64,000 bases of DNA from Candidatus Roslinia caecavium (lineage in GTDB: Bacteria > Bacillota > Clostridia > Monoglobales > Monoglobaceae). This document shows, one piece after another, positions 38,801 through 46,020 of the stretch (its first letter is position 1; each line of letters begins with the position of its first letter). Where the stretch lies: NCBI GenBank assembly GCA_904419955.1, contig CAJFTO010000002.1, positions 144,982 through 208,981 of the forward strand. Reading direction: 5' to 3'. The position numbers and the translations under genes are program-made. Under the pieces are notes generated by a model that had not been told where the DNA came from, searched no databases, and saw nothing but the letters and a program-made list of their open reading frames with translations.

Positions 38801-39142
38801 GACGGCGTCATGTATATCAGCGACGGCGTAACCGAACAGCAGCTCAACATGTCCGACCTTGGCGCGGACAGCATAAAGGCCGACGAAGCGACGGTTCTCG
38901 CCGAGGACGGAGCGATCCTCATAGACGTCCGCTCGGCTGAAGAGTTCGCCGAAAAGTCGGTCGAGGGCTCGGTGAACATCCCGGTCGATCAGATAGAAGC
39001 GGGTCTTGCGGATTACGACCAAGACTCGACGCTGATATTCTACTGCTCGGCGGGCTCAAGGGCCGCGAAAGCGGTCGAAACGGCCGAGGCTATGGGATTT
39101 ACCAACATTTATAACCTCGGAAGCATAGACGACCTCTTATAA
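32852..39142 (+). CDS. Secreted multidomain GH3-family glycosidase with C-terminal rhodanese domain
   Basis: A 2096-residue exported enzyme. Order: signal peptide (about 1-27, ending IPAYAAE); a CBM6-like beta sandwich (about 30-185); a Pro/Ser linker; a small beta domain (about 215-305); GH3 N-terminal barrel (about 315-600) with KHFAANN and the nucleophile Asp553 in VTSDCGAG; GH3 C-terminal domain (about 660-1030, containing a long insert); fibronectin-III-like domain (about 1060-1170, VVQLYVSHP); a Big_2-like Ig domain (about 1230-1290); a FIVAR-like helical segment (about 1295-1365); a CBM6-like module (about 1470-1610); and a rhodanese domain (about 2003-2096, ILIDVRSAEEF and FYCSAGSRAA, Cys2065). 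GH3 enzymes cut beta-glucosides, beta-xylosides or arabinosides; the SDCGA form fits the xylosidase/glucosidase branch. An extracellular rhodanese on a glycosidase is unusual. No SLH, LPXTG or dockerin was seen. Confidence 0.9.
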   Translation: MKTHKILSAFLAIVMVCTSIIIPAYAAETTDAATLAEDFGTVTNNADGSVTLNFGQDSITTSGGGEITTDTVNGGVLRPDNLRTDANDLAVLTLPSVTLTGSGYDKVEIYAGNKNTSNVTVKVGETEVASISNVNTGSDNNAWSNFQLFTANLSYTEAEGAVTLNISGVGGKTYCGNYVYVRFYNSGAPAVSPDPSASEEPSAPSASPESEQPYSITGAEFSDDQTLSVTYSKQEDAPESAVLLAATYTDTNEDQMIDFNQVDIDGSGSQTIALAKPETGIVKLFIWDGTNSLQPLSNTRKLSVNISSGDPIYMDTSYSFEERAADLVSRMTLEEKVSQLGYKAPAIERLGVSAYDYWKEALHGVARQGKATSFPTALSLSNTWNRDLIYTVADVISTEARAKNNRYNLSYWSPTVNMARDPRWGRNEETYGEDPYLSSQIGAEFVKGMQGDDPTYLKTIATLKHFAANNNETSRSSGSSMMTEFNFRNYYTRVFQDITEIVMPASVMASYNGTSITRNGEFIYNFIPSAANSYLLQDLLRRNWGFDGYVTSDCGAGEYAWGSNTREPNPAFQLGTLGSTTLPTEQYVAAFFQNGLNLECNLSGGNISTSYGVAAVENGYLSEEELERVVYELFLQRFRTGEFDDGATYQDISSSEIETDENVAVAEEAAEESWVLLKNDDNMLPLSEDQTDNIAIVGNLADEIVLGDYTGSPTKTTTPVDGITEEVKSVNPNAEVNHYGVVTDDTLLFNVKSINFVYKDGSKKPVDLTKATDVSGMTLTEDGSLINVTQTASAVIKDVDFNGAVNVEIEMSTGSRIGGTLNISYGEVGTFAAVSTTPTDSTDTYVACSLPQNIEDTGGYDGVNDLVITATAAVRDFSVENFKTQLDAADVIIAYAGTVPKNSTGLGESDAQEGKDRSNIDLPASQSHVQALCDAYPDKTVVVMSTVGQMNVEPFMDKCKAILWTSYNGQTQGTALAKILLGEANPSGRLSTTWYQNSDVDKMELSNSSNQTLGGITGRYTDYNIQADGSNPGHTYQYYIGDPIYPFGYGLSYTSFEYSNPTIDQTSVDANGTVTFTVDVTNTGAVTGQEVVQLYVSHPDAGVGTTPAKQLKGFEKIELQPGEKQTVSISLNVRDMYLFSETEQKDIVPTGTYTAYLAKNADDETNAIDFNVTGTLASTLKTVQAIPDGVSVNGLIREDGTALEPVTQIDSGLSAIMSDEVWVNLNDADVRYESSNSNVASVDANGIVRSGVYEGVATITCTVTVDGVSVSDSYPVVNKLEIKPSVEEINNALAQLKAEYDRLSASKDAYSETNWNEIEKIYNNGVNGINNATTQSELASIVAEKINNMNSVIMDNLSNTYTISSVNPEFIKNGVIDYSENGIPMYDGANGTITNSNPYSGIQLQAADEDGNIIDNSKLVWQINKFDSSSRRVADINSETGELTVYGNGIIQITAANLEDMTCGTLMVQVNMQIEGEYADNANGADLTDSQGACSGGNDAGSTADSWIEYKSVKLSNLDSLIVRYAGRNAGQIYVSLERNSDPENLIASGNATATGAWGTWSDLELTLNAENLYNAQVNGLLDEYGCADIYIQTNGTNLDYFRLNYIENNDEIPYTINGVLNKTGGRMKVTLGYRGSVLATDVNLTATINGQTPVSTTVRGTGEFEIATGATEGQTVSLVVTDADGAPLSEVYEQVWHEPVDSEIVVYTLNSTEYDYTVLSGGSDTTQYADTVNGLSGYGSWAVVDRSVDYTYSDVNEKTYDYTFTKAWQAGGGSTTNRCFYFTPKAPCKVTVLFSGGDASRSMTIYQSDDNMITQPGTGSVKDFSLEITDTSTPVYVYGGSSNKQLYAIIVEYYGQQATTSEDSGAAVAGSDEVEDYDRPVQYIDWNGTQITLTKNDLTGESKVWYTNILGTRTQLSTEYFETSDVEYGADDNYNINKLAVYNGRLYASCDDGLVIVFTDCVKCYQLKKPTDIDIKEMSISEDGVMYISDGVTEQQLNMSDLGADSIKADEATVLAEDGAILIDVRSAEEFAEKSVEGSVNIPVDQIEAGLADYDQDSTLIFYCSAGSRAAKAVETAEAMGFTNIYNLGSIDDLL

Positions 39143-39151
39143 ACTTATTTT

Positions 39152-39182
39152 ATCCGCCGCCGATACTGGCGGCGGATTTTTT
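39152..39182 (+). terminator. Rho-independent terminator of the GH3 gene
   Basis: ATCCGCCGCC and GGCGGCGGAT form a perfect 10-bp stem with a 6-nt loop, followed by TTTTTT. Confidence 0.93.
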
Positions 39183-39248
39183 AAGCATTACAAACATATG
39201 CGGAAAATTCTTAAGCAACAACCTGATAACAAATAATAGAAGTACACG

Positions 39249-39283
39249 CAATCGGCGCCGTTATATAGCGCCGATTGTTTTTT
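39249..39283 (+). terminator. Second terminator-like hairpin downstream of the GH3 gene
   Basis: CAATCGGCGC and GCGCCGATTG form a perfect 10-bp stem with a 9-nt loop, followed by TTTTTT on the plus strand. It is either a back-up terminator or the end of a short unrecognised transcript between 39183 and 39249. Confidence 0.75.
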
Positions 39284-39357
39284 AAATGAAAACATATTAT
39301 AATAAAACCGATCCTATAATTAGAACGCTAACGGCGAAAAGCTAAACGCGCTTTTTT

Positions 39358-39392
39358 CAAAAAAAATAACGCCGGCAATTAATCTGCCGGCG
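39358..39392 (-). terminator. Rho-independent terminator of the DUF1538-PII operon
   Basis: CGCCGGCA and TGCCGGCG form an 8-bp stem with a 7-nt loop; the minus strand continues TTATTTTTTTTG. It lies about 45 nt after the stop at 39438. Confidence 0.88.
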
Positions 39393-39437
39393 GATCCGGG
39401 GAGCCTTGCGAATCCGCCGGCTCCCGCGTCCGATCTA

Positions 39438-40154
39438 CTATTCCATGGCGTCGAAACCGATAACGCCGTCTATCGGCAGAGAGATGAGGATGCCCTTCGC
39501 TTCGCTGTGGACTCCGCATTTTTTACCGATGTTTTGCATGATATCCAACTTGTTCTCGCTGTCGGCGACTATCAAGACCATGTCGCTCTCGTCCTGGATG
39601 CTCATGCCCCAAAAGCCCACGGCCTGTTCGTTGCCGATGCGTCTGCTCGGGACCACCGTGCCGCCGCCCGCGCCGGCCTCGCGCGCCGCTTCCATGACGT
39701 TCTCGCTGTATCCCTGATTGACCATGACCACAATTAGATAATATTTTATATCCGACATATTAACAGTTACCTTTCTGTCTATTTTTTTGATCTTATCGTC
39801 AATATCCTTCGCGTCCAGCTCCTGAAGCATGCGATACACAAGATTATTCGCGCCGGACATCGGAACGGTAAAGGCTATGCCGCTGTTTACCGTGCCGAGC
39901 CTTAACTCTTTCTTGAGCTTTTTCAGCGCCTTATCCGCGAAAGGCTTTGGCATATAACTCGTTAAAATCCGCTTTTCCGAGCTGCCGAGTCCCAAAACGT
40001 CTATCATCTCGCTCGACGCGGTGCCCTCGGCGTTCCATTCGTACTGCACGGGGATGGCGCCCCGCTGAAACATCTCGGCCGCTCTGTCCGCAAGTTTGGG
40101 TTTCGTTATCAAAACCAGCATACGAAAAGGCGTGGGTCTATTGTTTGGATCCAT
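39438..40154 (-). CDS. Tandem PII-like signalling protein
   Basis: The 238-residue protein looks like two PII-type (GlnB-like) ferredoxin folds in one chain, about residues 10-110 and 128-232. The second has strands YYLIVVMVNQG, a GGGTVVPSRR loop where PII proteins hold the T-loop base, and DMVLIVADSENKLDIM. PII proteins sense nucleotides or 2-oxoglutarate and bind a partner, often a transporter. The gene lies 4 nt after the DUF1538 membrane protein, with its ribosome-binding site inside that gene, so the membrane protein is its likely partner. The uridylylation Tyr of classical GlnB is not evident. The ligand is unknown. Confidence 0.8.
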   Translation of the reverse strand: MDPNNRPTPFRMLVLITKPKLADRAAEMFQRGAIPVQYEWNAEGTASSEMIDVLGLGSSEKRILTSYMPKPFADKALKKLKKELRLGTVNSGIAFTVPMSGANNLVYRMLQELDAKDIDDKIKKIDRKVTVNMSDIKYYLIVVMVNQGYSENVMEAAREAGAGGGTVVPSRRIGNEQAVGFWGMSIQDESDMVLIVADSENKLDIMQNIGKKCGVHSEAKGILISLPIDGVIGFDAME

Positions 40155-40158
40155 TTGT

Positions 40159-41685
40159 TCATTCCTCCGTAAATTCTACAATTGCATCGCTGTCTTCCGG
40201 TATCATGTTATCCGGCTTGGTGATCTTCATCTGCTTATTCAGCTTAAACTTATACTGAAGTCCCATTATCTGGATCGCGATCAGCGGCGTAAGCGCGACC
40301 AGCGCCACGACGCCGAAGGCGTCCGTCATCATATTCCCGCCGACGGCGCCGCACGCGCCGATACAAAACGGCAGCAAAAACGTTGAAGTCATAGGCCCGC
40401 TCGCCACTCCGCCCGAGTCGAACGCGATACCTACGAATATTTTCGGGACGAATCTCGACATGATAAGCGCGACTATGTATCCCGGGATTATGATCCACTG
40501 GATAGGCAGTCCGGTCAGTATACGCAAAACCGCGAGCCCTATACTGATACCTACGCCTATAGACAGACAGTGGTTCATGGCCTTACCGGATATAGTTCCG
40601 CTCGTGACCGCCTGAACCTGATGGTTGAGTATCTGCACGGCCGGCTCCGCTCTTACAATAAAATATCCCATTATTATACCGATAGGTATAATTATCCACT
40701 TATAGCTCGATCCGGCTATCTCGCCGCCTATCATCGTTCCTATGGGCGCGAAGCCGACGTTTACGCCGCATAAAAACAATACGAGCCCGATATAGGTATA
40801 GATAAAACCTACCGCTACGCGAATTTGCTGTCTCTTCTGATATTTGCGCCTGATCAACTGAAAAACCACGTACACGGCCATGATCGGCAGAAGCGAGACT
40901 AATACTTCTCTCGCGTAATGCGGCAGCTCTACCGCGAAGACTTTCATAACGTCTCGCATGGTTCCGACCGACGCGATCTCGGACGCCGACTGCGAGGTCT
41001 CCTGCGGCGCGTAAAAGCAACCCAGCGCCATGACCGCGAGTATAGGTCCGATACTGGAGATCGCGACCAGGCCGAAGCTGTCGCTCGACGCGTCTTTATC
41101 GCCTCTCATCGACGAAAGCCCCAAGCCCATCGCCATGATAAACGGCACCGTCATCGGCCCCGTCGTAACGCCGCCCGAGTCGAAAGCCACGGCCAAAAAG
41201 TCCTGCGGCACGAAAAACGAGAGCGCGAGCAGCGCTATATACAGGATTATCAGCAGTATCGATAAGTCGATCTTTAAAATAATACGCATTACGGCAAGCG
41301 TTAAAAATATACCGACTCCGATCGCCACGGTCCAGATGAGAACGCTGTTAGGCACTGACGGAACCTGATTCGACAGCACCTGAAGATCCGGCTCGGCAAT
41401 GGTTATAAGCGCTCCCATCACAAAGCTTATCGCTATTATTATACCTATGTTTTTTGATTTTGACAACTCTCCGCCTATCCCCTCTCCCAAAGGGGTCATC
41501 GCCGTCTCGGCGCCGAGCTGGAACATTCCCATACCAACTATCAGCATGACCGTGCTGACTAAAAATATCATCATATTCCCAACGTCGAGTGGAACTAAGA
41601 AGATACTCAGCGCCAGCACGATACCCGCGACCGGCAAGACCGACGAAAGCGATTCGAGCGTCTTTTCTTTTAATTTTTGATTCAT
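40159..41685 (-). CDS. DUF1538-family multispanning membrane protein
   Basis: The 508-residue protein is made of two homologous membrane halves (about 10-240 and 265-490). Each half carries the signature EP(D/A)(L/V)Q(V/I)L near its start (AEPDLQVLSNQV; AEPAVQILNHQV) and VAFDSGGVTTGPMT or IAFDSGGVASGPMT near its end. The repeated FDSGG-x3-GP motif in inverted or parallel halves suggests a transporter, but the substrate is unknown. Co-expression with a PII-like protein suggests ligand-controlled transport. Its start follows GGAGGCGCCATAA, and a MarR regulator lies 190 nt upstream on the same strand. Confidence 0.85.
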   Translation of the reverse strand: MNQKLKEKTLESLSSVLPVAGIVLALSIFLVPLDVGNMMIFLVSTVMLIVGMGMFQLGAETAMTPLGEGIGGELSKSKNIGIIIAISFVMGALITIAEPDLQVLSNQVPSVPNSVLIWTVAIGVGIFLTLAVMRIILKIDLSILLIILYIALLALSFFVPQDFLAVAFDSGGVTTGPMTVPFIMAMGLGLSSMRGDKDASSDSFGLVAISSIGPILAVMALGCFYAPQETSQSASEIASVGTMRDVMKVFAVELPHYAREVLVSLLPIMAVYVVFQLIRRKYQKRQQIRVAVGFIYTYIGLVLFLCGVNVGFAPIGTMIGGEIAGSSYKWIIIPIGIIMGYFIVRAEPAVQILNHQVQAVTSGTISGKAMNHCLSIGVGISIGLAVLRILTGLPIQWIIIPGYIVALIMSRFVPKIFVGIAFDSGGVASGPMTSTFLLPFCIGACGAVGGNMMTDAFGVVALVALTPLIAIQIMGLQYKFKLNKQMKITKPDNMIPEDSDAIVEFTEE

Positions 41686-41874
41686 AATTATGGCGCCTCC
41701 GGTTTAACTGTTTGTATTTCATTTTTGCAGTAATTCATATATTATCCTCCATCACACTTCAGCGGGCGGGAACGGAACTCATGAATAATGATTAACGCTT
41801 ATCGCGTATCCGTTCTCCGCTTAAGATTTGTTCGCTAACGGTTAATATTTTTAGCCCCTAAGAAAATTCACCTC

Positions 41875-42303
41875 CTATTTATTTTTAAGATATTCATTCG
41901 CATTGGCGGTCATTCGCTCGATATAATTTTTCAATTTACGTCTTTCCTCCGAAGAAAAACCATCGCATATAATAGAAATAAATTCATTTTGAGCCTCTCT
42001 TCCCGCTTCGACGATCTCAGCGGCGCTTTCGCATAACTGCAAATGAATAGTCCTGTGGTCGTCGCCCTCATACCGGCTTTTTATATATCCCCTCTCTTCA
42101 AGATCTCTGACGGAGGTCGATACGTGAGATTTTGCGAGTTTGAGCTTGTCGACGATGTCCTTCGCCGTATTCAGCGCGTCCTCTCTCAAAACAAGCAATA
42201 TGAGTAATTCCGTGCGCGTTAGGCTGTATTTTGAACATACAGAAGAGAAAAGAACCCCTTGAAGATCCCTGTTTACATATAAATTTTCAAAGATACTTTC
42301 CAT
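41875..42303 (-). CDS. MarR-family transcriptional regulator
   Basis: A 142-residue winged-helix protein. The recognition region reads LKLAKSHVSTSVRDLEERGYI (about 55-75) followed by the wing SRYEGDDHRTIHLQL, with helical dimerisation ends, as in MarR/SlyA proteins. The ribosome-binding site is GGAGGAATT. Two palindromes and a consensus promoter directly upstream indicate autoregulation. It precedes the DUF1538-PII genes on the same strand by 190 nt and may control them too. The inducer is unknown. Confidence 0.9.
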   Translation of the reverse strand: MESIFENLYVNRDLQGVLFSSVCSKYSLTRTELLILLVLREDALNTAKDIVDKLKLAKSHVSTSVRDLEERGYIKSRYEGDDHRTIHLQLCESAAEIVEAGREAQNEFISIICDGFSSEERRKLKNYIERMTANANEYLKNK

Positions 42304-42316
42304 AATTCCTCCAAAA

Positions 42317-42345
42317 GTTCGGTTATGAACCGTTCGTTTTTGAAC
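42317..42345 (-). promoter_or_regulatory. Twin operators of the MarR-family regulator
   Basis: Two copies of the palindrome GTTC-N6-GAAC lie at 42317-42330 and 42332-42345, 15 bp centre to centre. They cover about +1 to +29 of the predicted transcript, an ideal place for repression. Binding by the MarR protein is inferred from position. Confidence 0.75.
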
Positions 42346-42351
42346 AATTAT

Positions 42352-42380
42352 ATTATATCGATATTATAGGTAATTGTCAA
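42352..42380 (-). promoter_or_regulatory. Consensus promoter of the MarR-family gene
   Basis: Minus-strand TTGACA (42380-42375), 17-nt spacer and TATAAT (42357-42352): a perfect sigma-A promoter immediately upstream of the twin palindromes. Confidence 0.88.
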
Positions 42381-42458
42381 GCGCGAAAAAGCCGTGATCC
42401 TGCATAAATTTTAAGCCCGCGCCGCGGCTTAATAAGTCGTATATACGACCGTATAGAC

Positions 42459-42485
42459 AAAAAAGAGCCGGTTTCCCGACTCTTT
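42459..42485 (-). terminator. Rho-independent terminator of the lipoprotein gene
   Basis: On the minus strand AAAGAGTCGGG pairs with CCGGCTCTTT (one G-U), loop AAA, tail TTTTTT. It lies 21 nt after the stop at 42506. Confidence 0.9.
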
Positions 42486-42505
42486 GATCTCAAATATATC
42501 TTCCG

Positions 42506-43195
42506 TTATCCCACGGCTATCGGCTGACGGGATACCTCTGTAACGCTTCCGTCCATATGTACGCGTACGATTATTCTTGCGTTCTCGTTCGGAACCTCTA
42601 CCGACAACTCGTAGTAGCTCGAACCCGCGCCGTCGCTCTGCGCCGTCAGACCGCCCGGATCGCCGTTTATCTGAACTCCGTAATAGTTCTCGACTATGGA
42701 TATGGCTTCCTCTGCGGTAAGCTCGTCCGCCGCGTCGCTTCCGGAGTTTGCCGCCGCGCTGTCAAGCTCGGCTCTTATCGCGTTATACTCCTCCATATCT
42801 TCGGCGCCGAGCTCGTCGGTATTAACGTATGACAACATCTCCTCGGCGTCGTCGTACATTCCCGCGTCAAGGAAAGAACGCGCTTCAGAAAGCGTGGACG
42901 CCGCCTCCATATTATTATTTTCCGAATTGACCGCGGCCGCTCCGGATTCCGTTTCCGATTCTGAATTTTTAGGCGCCGCGCTCCGCTCCGACTCGGCTTC
43001 ACTGTTCTCTGCGGCGGACGGTCTCGCCGATTGAACCGGTTTCCTCGTCGCTTCGGATTCCTCCGTCTGAGACTGGACTCCCGCCGTACCTCCGCCCTGA
43101 GTCGCCGTATCTCCGCAGCCGCCGAGCGACGCTACGGCTATGAGCGCCGCCGCGCAGCCCGCTAAGACCGCGGTCGTCTTCTTAAGCTTTATCAT
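42506..43195 (-). CDS. Putative lipoprotein with disordered linker and C-terminal PepSY-like segment
   Basis: The 229-residue protein starts with a lipoprotein signal (basic start, hydrophobic core, lipobox SLGGC, Cys at about 27), so it is probably anchored on the outer face of the membrane. A Ser/Glu/Thr/Ala-rich disordered stretch (about 30-100) is followed by a helical segment (EARSFLDAGMYDDAEEMLSYV) and a C-terminal part (about 160-229) beginning TAEEAISIVENYYGVQ and ending in beta strands, similar in pattern to PepSY domains. Function unknown. Ribosome-binding site GAGAGGAGTTTTACC. Confidence 0.75.
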   Translation of the reverse strand: MIKLKKTTAVLAGCAAALIAVASLGGCGDTATQGGGTAGVQSQTEESEATRKPVQSARPSAAENSEAESERSAAPKNSESETESGAAAVNSENNNMEAASTLSEARSFLDAGMYDDAEEMLSYVNTDELGAEDMEEYNAIRAELDSAAANSGSDAADELTAEEAISIVENYYGVQINGDPGGLTAQSDGAGSSYYELSVEVPNENARIIVRVHMDGSVTEVSRQPIAVG

Positions 43196-43328
43196 TGGTA
43201 AAACTCCTCTCGATATTGATCTCGCTCAAAACGCGGATTTAATATCAGATTCCGCGTTGATCATTTAATCGGCGGCCGGCTCGTCTCCGCAAAATCCAAA
43301 AGCGTCCGCCCGCCGCCGCAAGGTCGTA

Positions 43329-45833
43329 TTATTCTTTTTCTAACTCCGCGCCGTCCGAATTATTCTCGGTCTCGGCCGGCTCGACATCGTCCTCGTCGTG
43401 TTCCTTTTCGACCCTCGCTATGGTCGCGACCTTGACCCCGTCGCCGGTGCGCATCAGTCTTACTCCTCTGGTAACGCGTCCGTAGGTGCTTATTTCGCGA
43501 GTATCGAGTCTGATAATAACGCCGTCCGAGGTTATAAGGATGATATCGTCGTCGTCGGATACCACCTTGATACCCGCCACGTTGCCGGTCGCCTCGCTTA
43601 TCTTATAAGTATGGGTGCCCTTGCCGCCTCTGGTCTGCAATTTATATTCGGAGAGGTCGGTCTTTTTGCCGTAGCCGTTTTCGGACACTACCAGCATTTT
43701 GGCGTTGTCTCTGTATACGCTCATTCCGACCACGTAATCGCCTTCGTCGAGCTTGATCGCGCGAACGCCTCTCGAGACGCGGCCCATCTGACGAACGTCT
43801 TTCTCGTTGAACCTTATCATCATACCCAGATGCGTGCCGACGAACAGATCGGTGTCTCCGTTGGTCAGCTTGACTCTGAGCAGTTCGTCGCCTTCGTCGA
43901 GCTTGATGGCTATCTTACCGCCTTTCGGCGCGTTCTGGTATTCCATAAGGTCGGTCTTTTTGATTATACCGTTCCTTGTACACATGGTAAGATACTTGCC
44001 CTCGGTATACTCCTTTACCGGTATCATAGCCGAGATCGTCTCGCCGGGCGCAAGCTGCAGAAGATTCACCACCGCGGTTCCTTTGGCCGTTCTTCCGGCT
44101 TCGGGGATCCTGTACGCTTTTATCCTGAACATTCTGCCCTGATTGGTAAAGAACAGGATATACGCGTGGGTCGAGGATATGAACATGGTCGAGACGAAAT
44201 CCTCTTCCTTGGTCTGCATTCCGATAATACCCTTTCCGCCTCTTCGCTGGCTTCTGTAGGTATCGACCGCCAGACGCTTTATATACCCCTGGTGGGTCAT
44301 GGTAATTACGTTTTCTTCCTCTTCGATAAGATCCTCTATATCTATATCGTCCGCAACCGGCTCTATAGTCGTGCGCCTGTCGTCTCCGAACTTATCCCGA
44401 ATCTCGGTGAGTTCGTCCTTGATGATGTCCAAAACCATCTGCTCGTCGTTTAGGATATCGTTATAGTGAGCTATCATCGCGATGAGCTCGTCGTATTCCT
44501 TCTCTATCTTCTCGCGCTCCATGCCCGCCAATCTTCTCAGCTGCATGTCGAGGATGGCCTGCGCCTGAACGTCCGTGAGCTCGAAGCGTTCGATAAGCCG
44601 CTCCTTGGCGTTGTTGTAACTGTTTCTGATAATATCGATTATCTCGTCTATATTGTCGAGCGCTATTTTAAGTCCTTCTAAGATATGCGCCCTCGCCTCG
44701 GCCTTCTTCTTATCGAACTTCGTCCTTCTGACTATTACTTCTTTCTGGAAATCGAGATAGTGCGAGAGTATCTCCTTAAGGCTGAGTATCCTCGGCGAGG
44801 TCTGATTGACAAGCGCGAGCATGATCACGCCGAAGGTGTCCTCGAGCTGGGTGTATTTATAGAGCTGGTTCAGTATGATGTTAGCGTTTACGTCCTTCTT
44901 GAGCTCTATAACTATCCTGAGACCCTCTCTGTCCGATTCGTCTCTGAGGTCGGATATCCCCTCTATACGCTTCTCGTGCACCAGCTCGGCGATCTTCTCT
45001 ATGAGTCTCGCCTTGTTGACCATGTACGGCAGCTCGTCTACAATTATACGCTCGCGGTTCTCTTTCCAGCTCTCTATCCTCGCCTTAGCGCGCACCTTGA
45101 GCTTGCCGCGTCCGGTCGAATACGCCGCGCGTATCCCGCTCACGCCCATGATCTGGCCGCCTGTCGGGAAATCCGGACCCGGGATATATTCCATAAGTTC
45201 GTCTATAGTTATATCCGGGTTATCTATATACGCCTTTAGTCCGTCTATGACCTCTCTCAGGTTGTGAGGAGGGATCTTGGTCGCCATACCTACGGCTATA
45301 CCGTCCGAACCGTTTACCAGAAGATGCGGGAACCTCGCCGGAAGTACGACCGGCTCCTTGAGGCTCGCGTCGAAGTTCGGCATGAAGTCGACCTCGTCCT
45401 TCTCGATGTCCTTAAGCATATACATCGAAAGCTTCGCCATTCTCGATTCGGTATACCTGTACGCCGCGGCGCCGTCGCCGTCTATCGATCCGAAGTTTCC
45501 GTGTCCGTCTATCGTGGGATAGCGCATGGAAAAGTCCTGCGCCATTCTTACCATCGCGTCGTATACCGAGCTGTCGCCGTGCGGATGATACCGTCCGAGC
45601 ACGTTACCCACGGTGGTCGCGCATTTCTTATAGGGCTTATCGCCCGTTATCCCGTCTTCATACATCGCGTACAGTATACGCCTGTGCACCGGCTTGAGAC
45701 CGTCGCGCACGTCCGGCAAAGCCCTGCTCACGATTACCGACATAGAGTAATCTATATAGGACTTGCGCATCTCGTTATCCAAATCGACCGGGATGATGTT
45801 CAACTTGGAAAAATCGTATATTTCATCCGCCAT
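43329..45833 (-). CDS. gyrA: DNA gyrase subunit A
   Basis: The DNA-cutting subunit of gyrase, which introduces negative supercoils. At 834 residues it has the winged-helix/tower region with the catalytic tyrosine Tyr127 in AAYRYTES, the quinolone-region sequence [10 protein letters not shown] (Ser88 and Asp92, wild type at the two usual resistance sites), a C-terminal beta-pinwheel with LRV-type blades, and the GyrA box QRRGGKG (near residue 540) that distinguishes it from ParC. The last about 25 residues are acidic. gyrB, recF and dnaN are not next to it, which is unusual. Ribosome-binding site AAGGAGCTGTAG. Confidence 0.97.
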   Translation of the reverse strand: MADEIYDFSKLNIIPVDLDNEMRKSYIDYSMSVIVSRALPDVRDGLKPVHRRILYAMYEDGITGDKPYKKCATTVGNVLGRYHPHGDSSVYDAMVRMAQDFSMRYPTIDGHGNFGSIDGDGAAAYRYTESRMAKLSMYMLKDIEKDEVDFMPNFDASLKEPVVLPARFPHLLVNGSDGIAVGMATKIPPHNLREVIDGLKAYIDNPDITIDELMEYIPGPDFPTGGQIMGVSGIRAAYSTGRGKLKVRAKARIESWKENRERIIVDELPYMVNKARLIEKIAELVHEKRIEGISDLRDESDREGLRIVIELKKDVNANIILNQLYKYTQLEDTFGVIMLALVNQTSPRILSLKEILSHYLDFQKEVIVRRTKFDKKKAEARAHILEGLKIALDNIDEIIDIIRNSYNNAKERLIERFELTDVQAQAILDMQLRRLAGMEREKIEKEYDELIAMIAHYNDILNDEQMVLDIIKDELTEIRDKFGDDRRTTIEPVADDIDIEDLIEEEENVITMTHQGYIKRLAVDTYRSQRRGGKGIIGMQTKEEDFVSTMFISSTHAYILFFTNQGRMFRIKAYRIPEAGRTAKGTAVVNLLQLAPGETISAMIPVKEYTEGKYLTMCTRNGIIKKTDLMEYQNAPKGGKIAIKLDEGDELLRVKLTNGDTDLFVGTHLGMMIRFNEKDVRQMGRVSRGVRAIKLDEGDYVVGMSVYRDNAKMLVVSENGYGKKTDLSEYKLQTRGGKGTHTYKISEATGNVAGIKVVSDDDDIILITSDGVIIRLDTREISTYGRVTRGVRLMRTGDGVKVATIARVEKEHDEDDVEPAETENNSDGAELEKE

Positions 45834-46020
45834 ATCTACAGCTCCTTATTTTGATTTATATGATCGTATTCCGAGCCTCAAAAATCCGTTCTAAGCTCGT
45901 TTTTAAAAATCCATACCTTTTTTATATTCGACAAAAATTAAAAAAAACCTCTTAAAACAAGAAAATTTACTCTAAATTTCAAAATCTTTATTTTGGTCCT
46001 CTATATATCCTCTTTTTGTA

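Noticed and set aside
45537..45600. Quinolone-resistance mutation in gyrA
   Set aside because: The region encodes [10 protein letters not shown], with Ser88 and Asp92 at the two main positions, so it is wild type.
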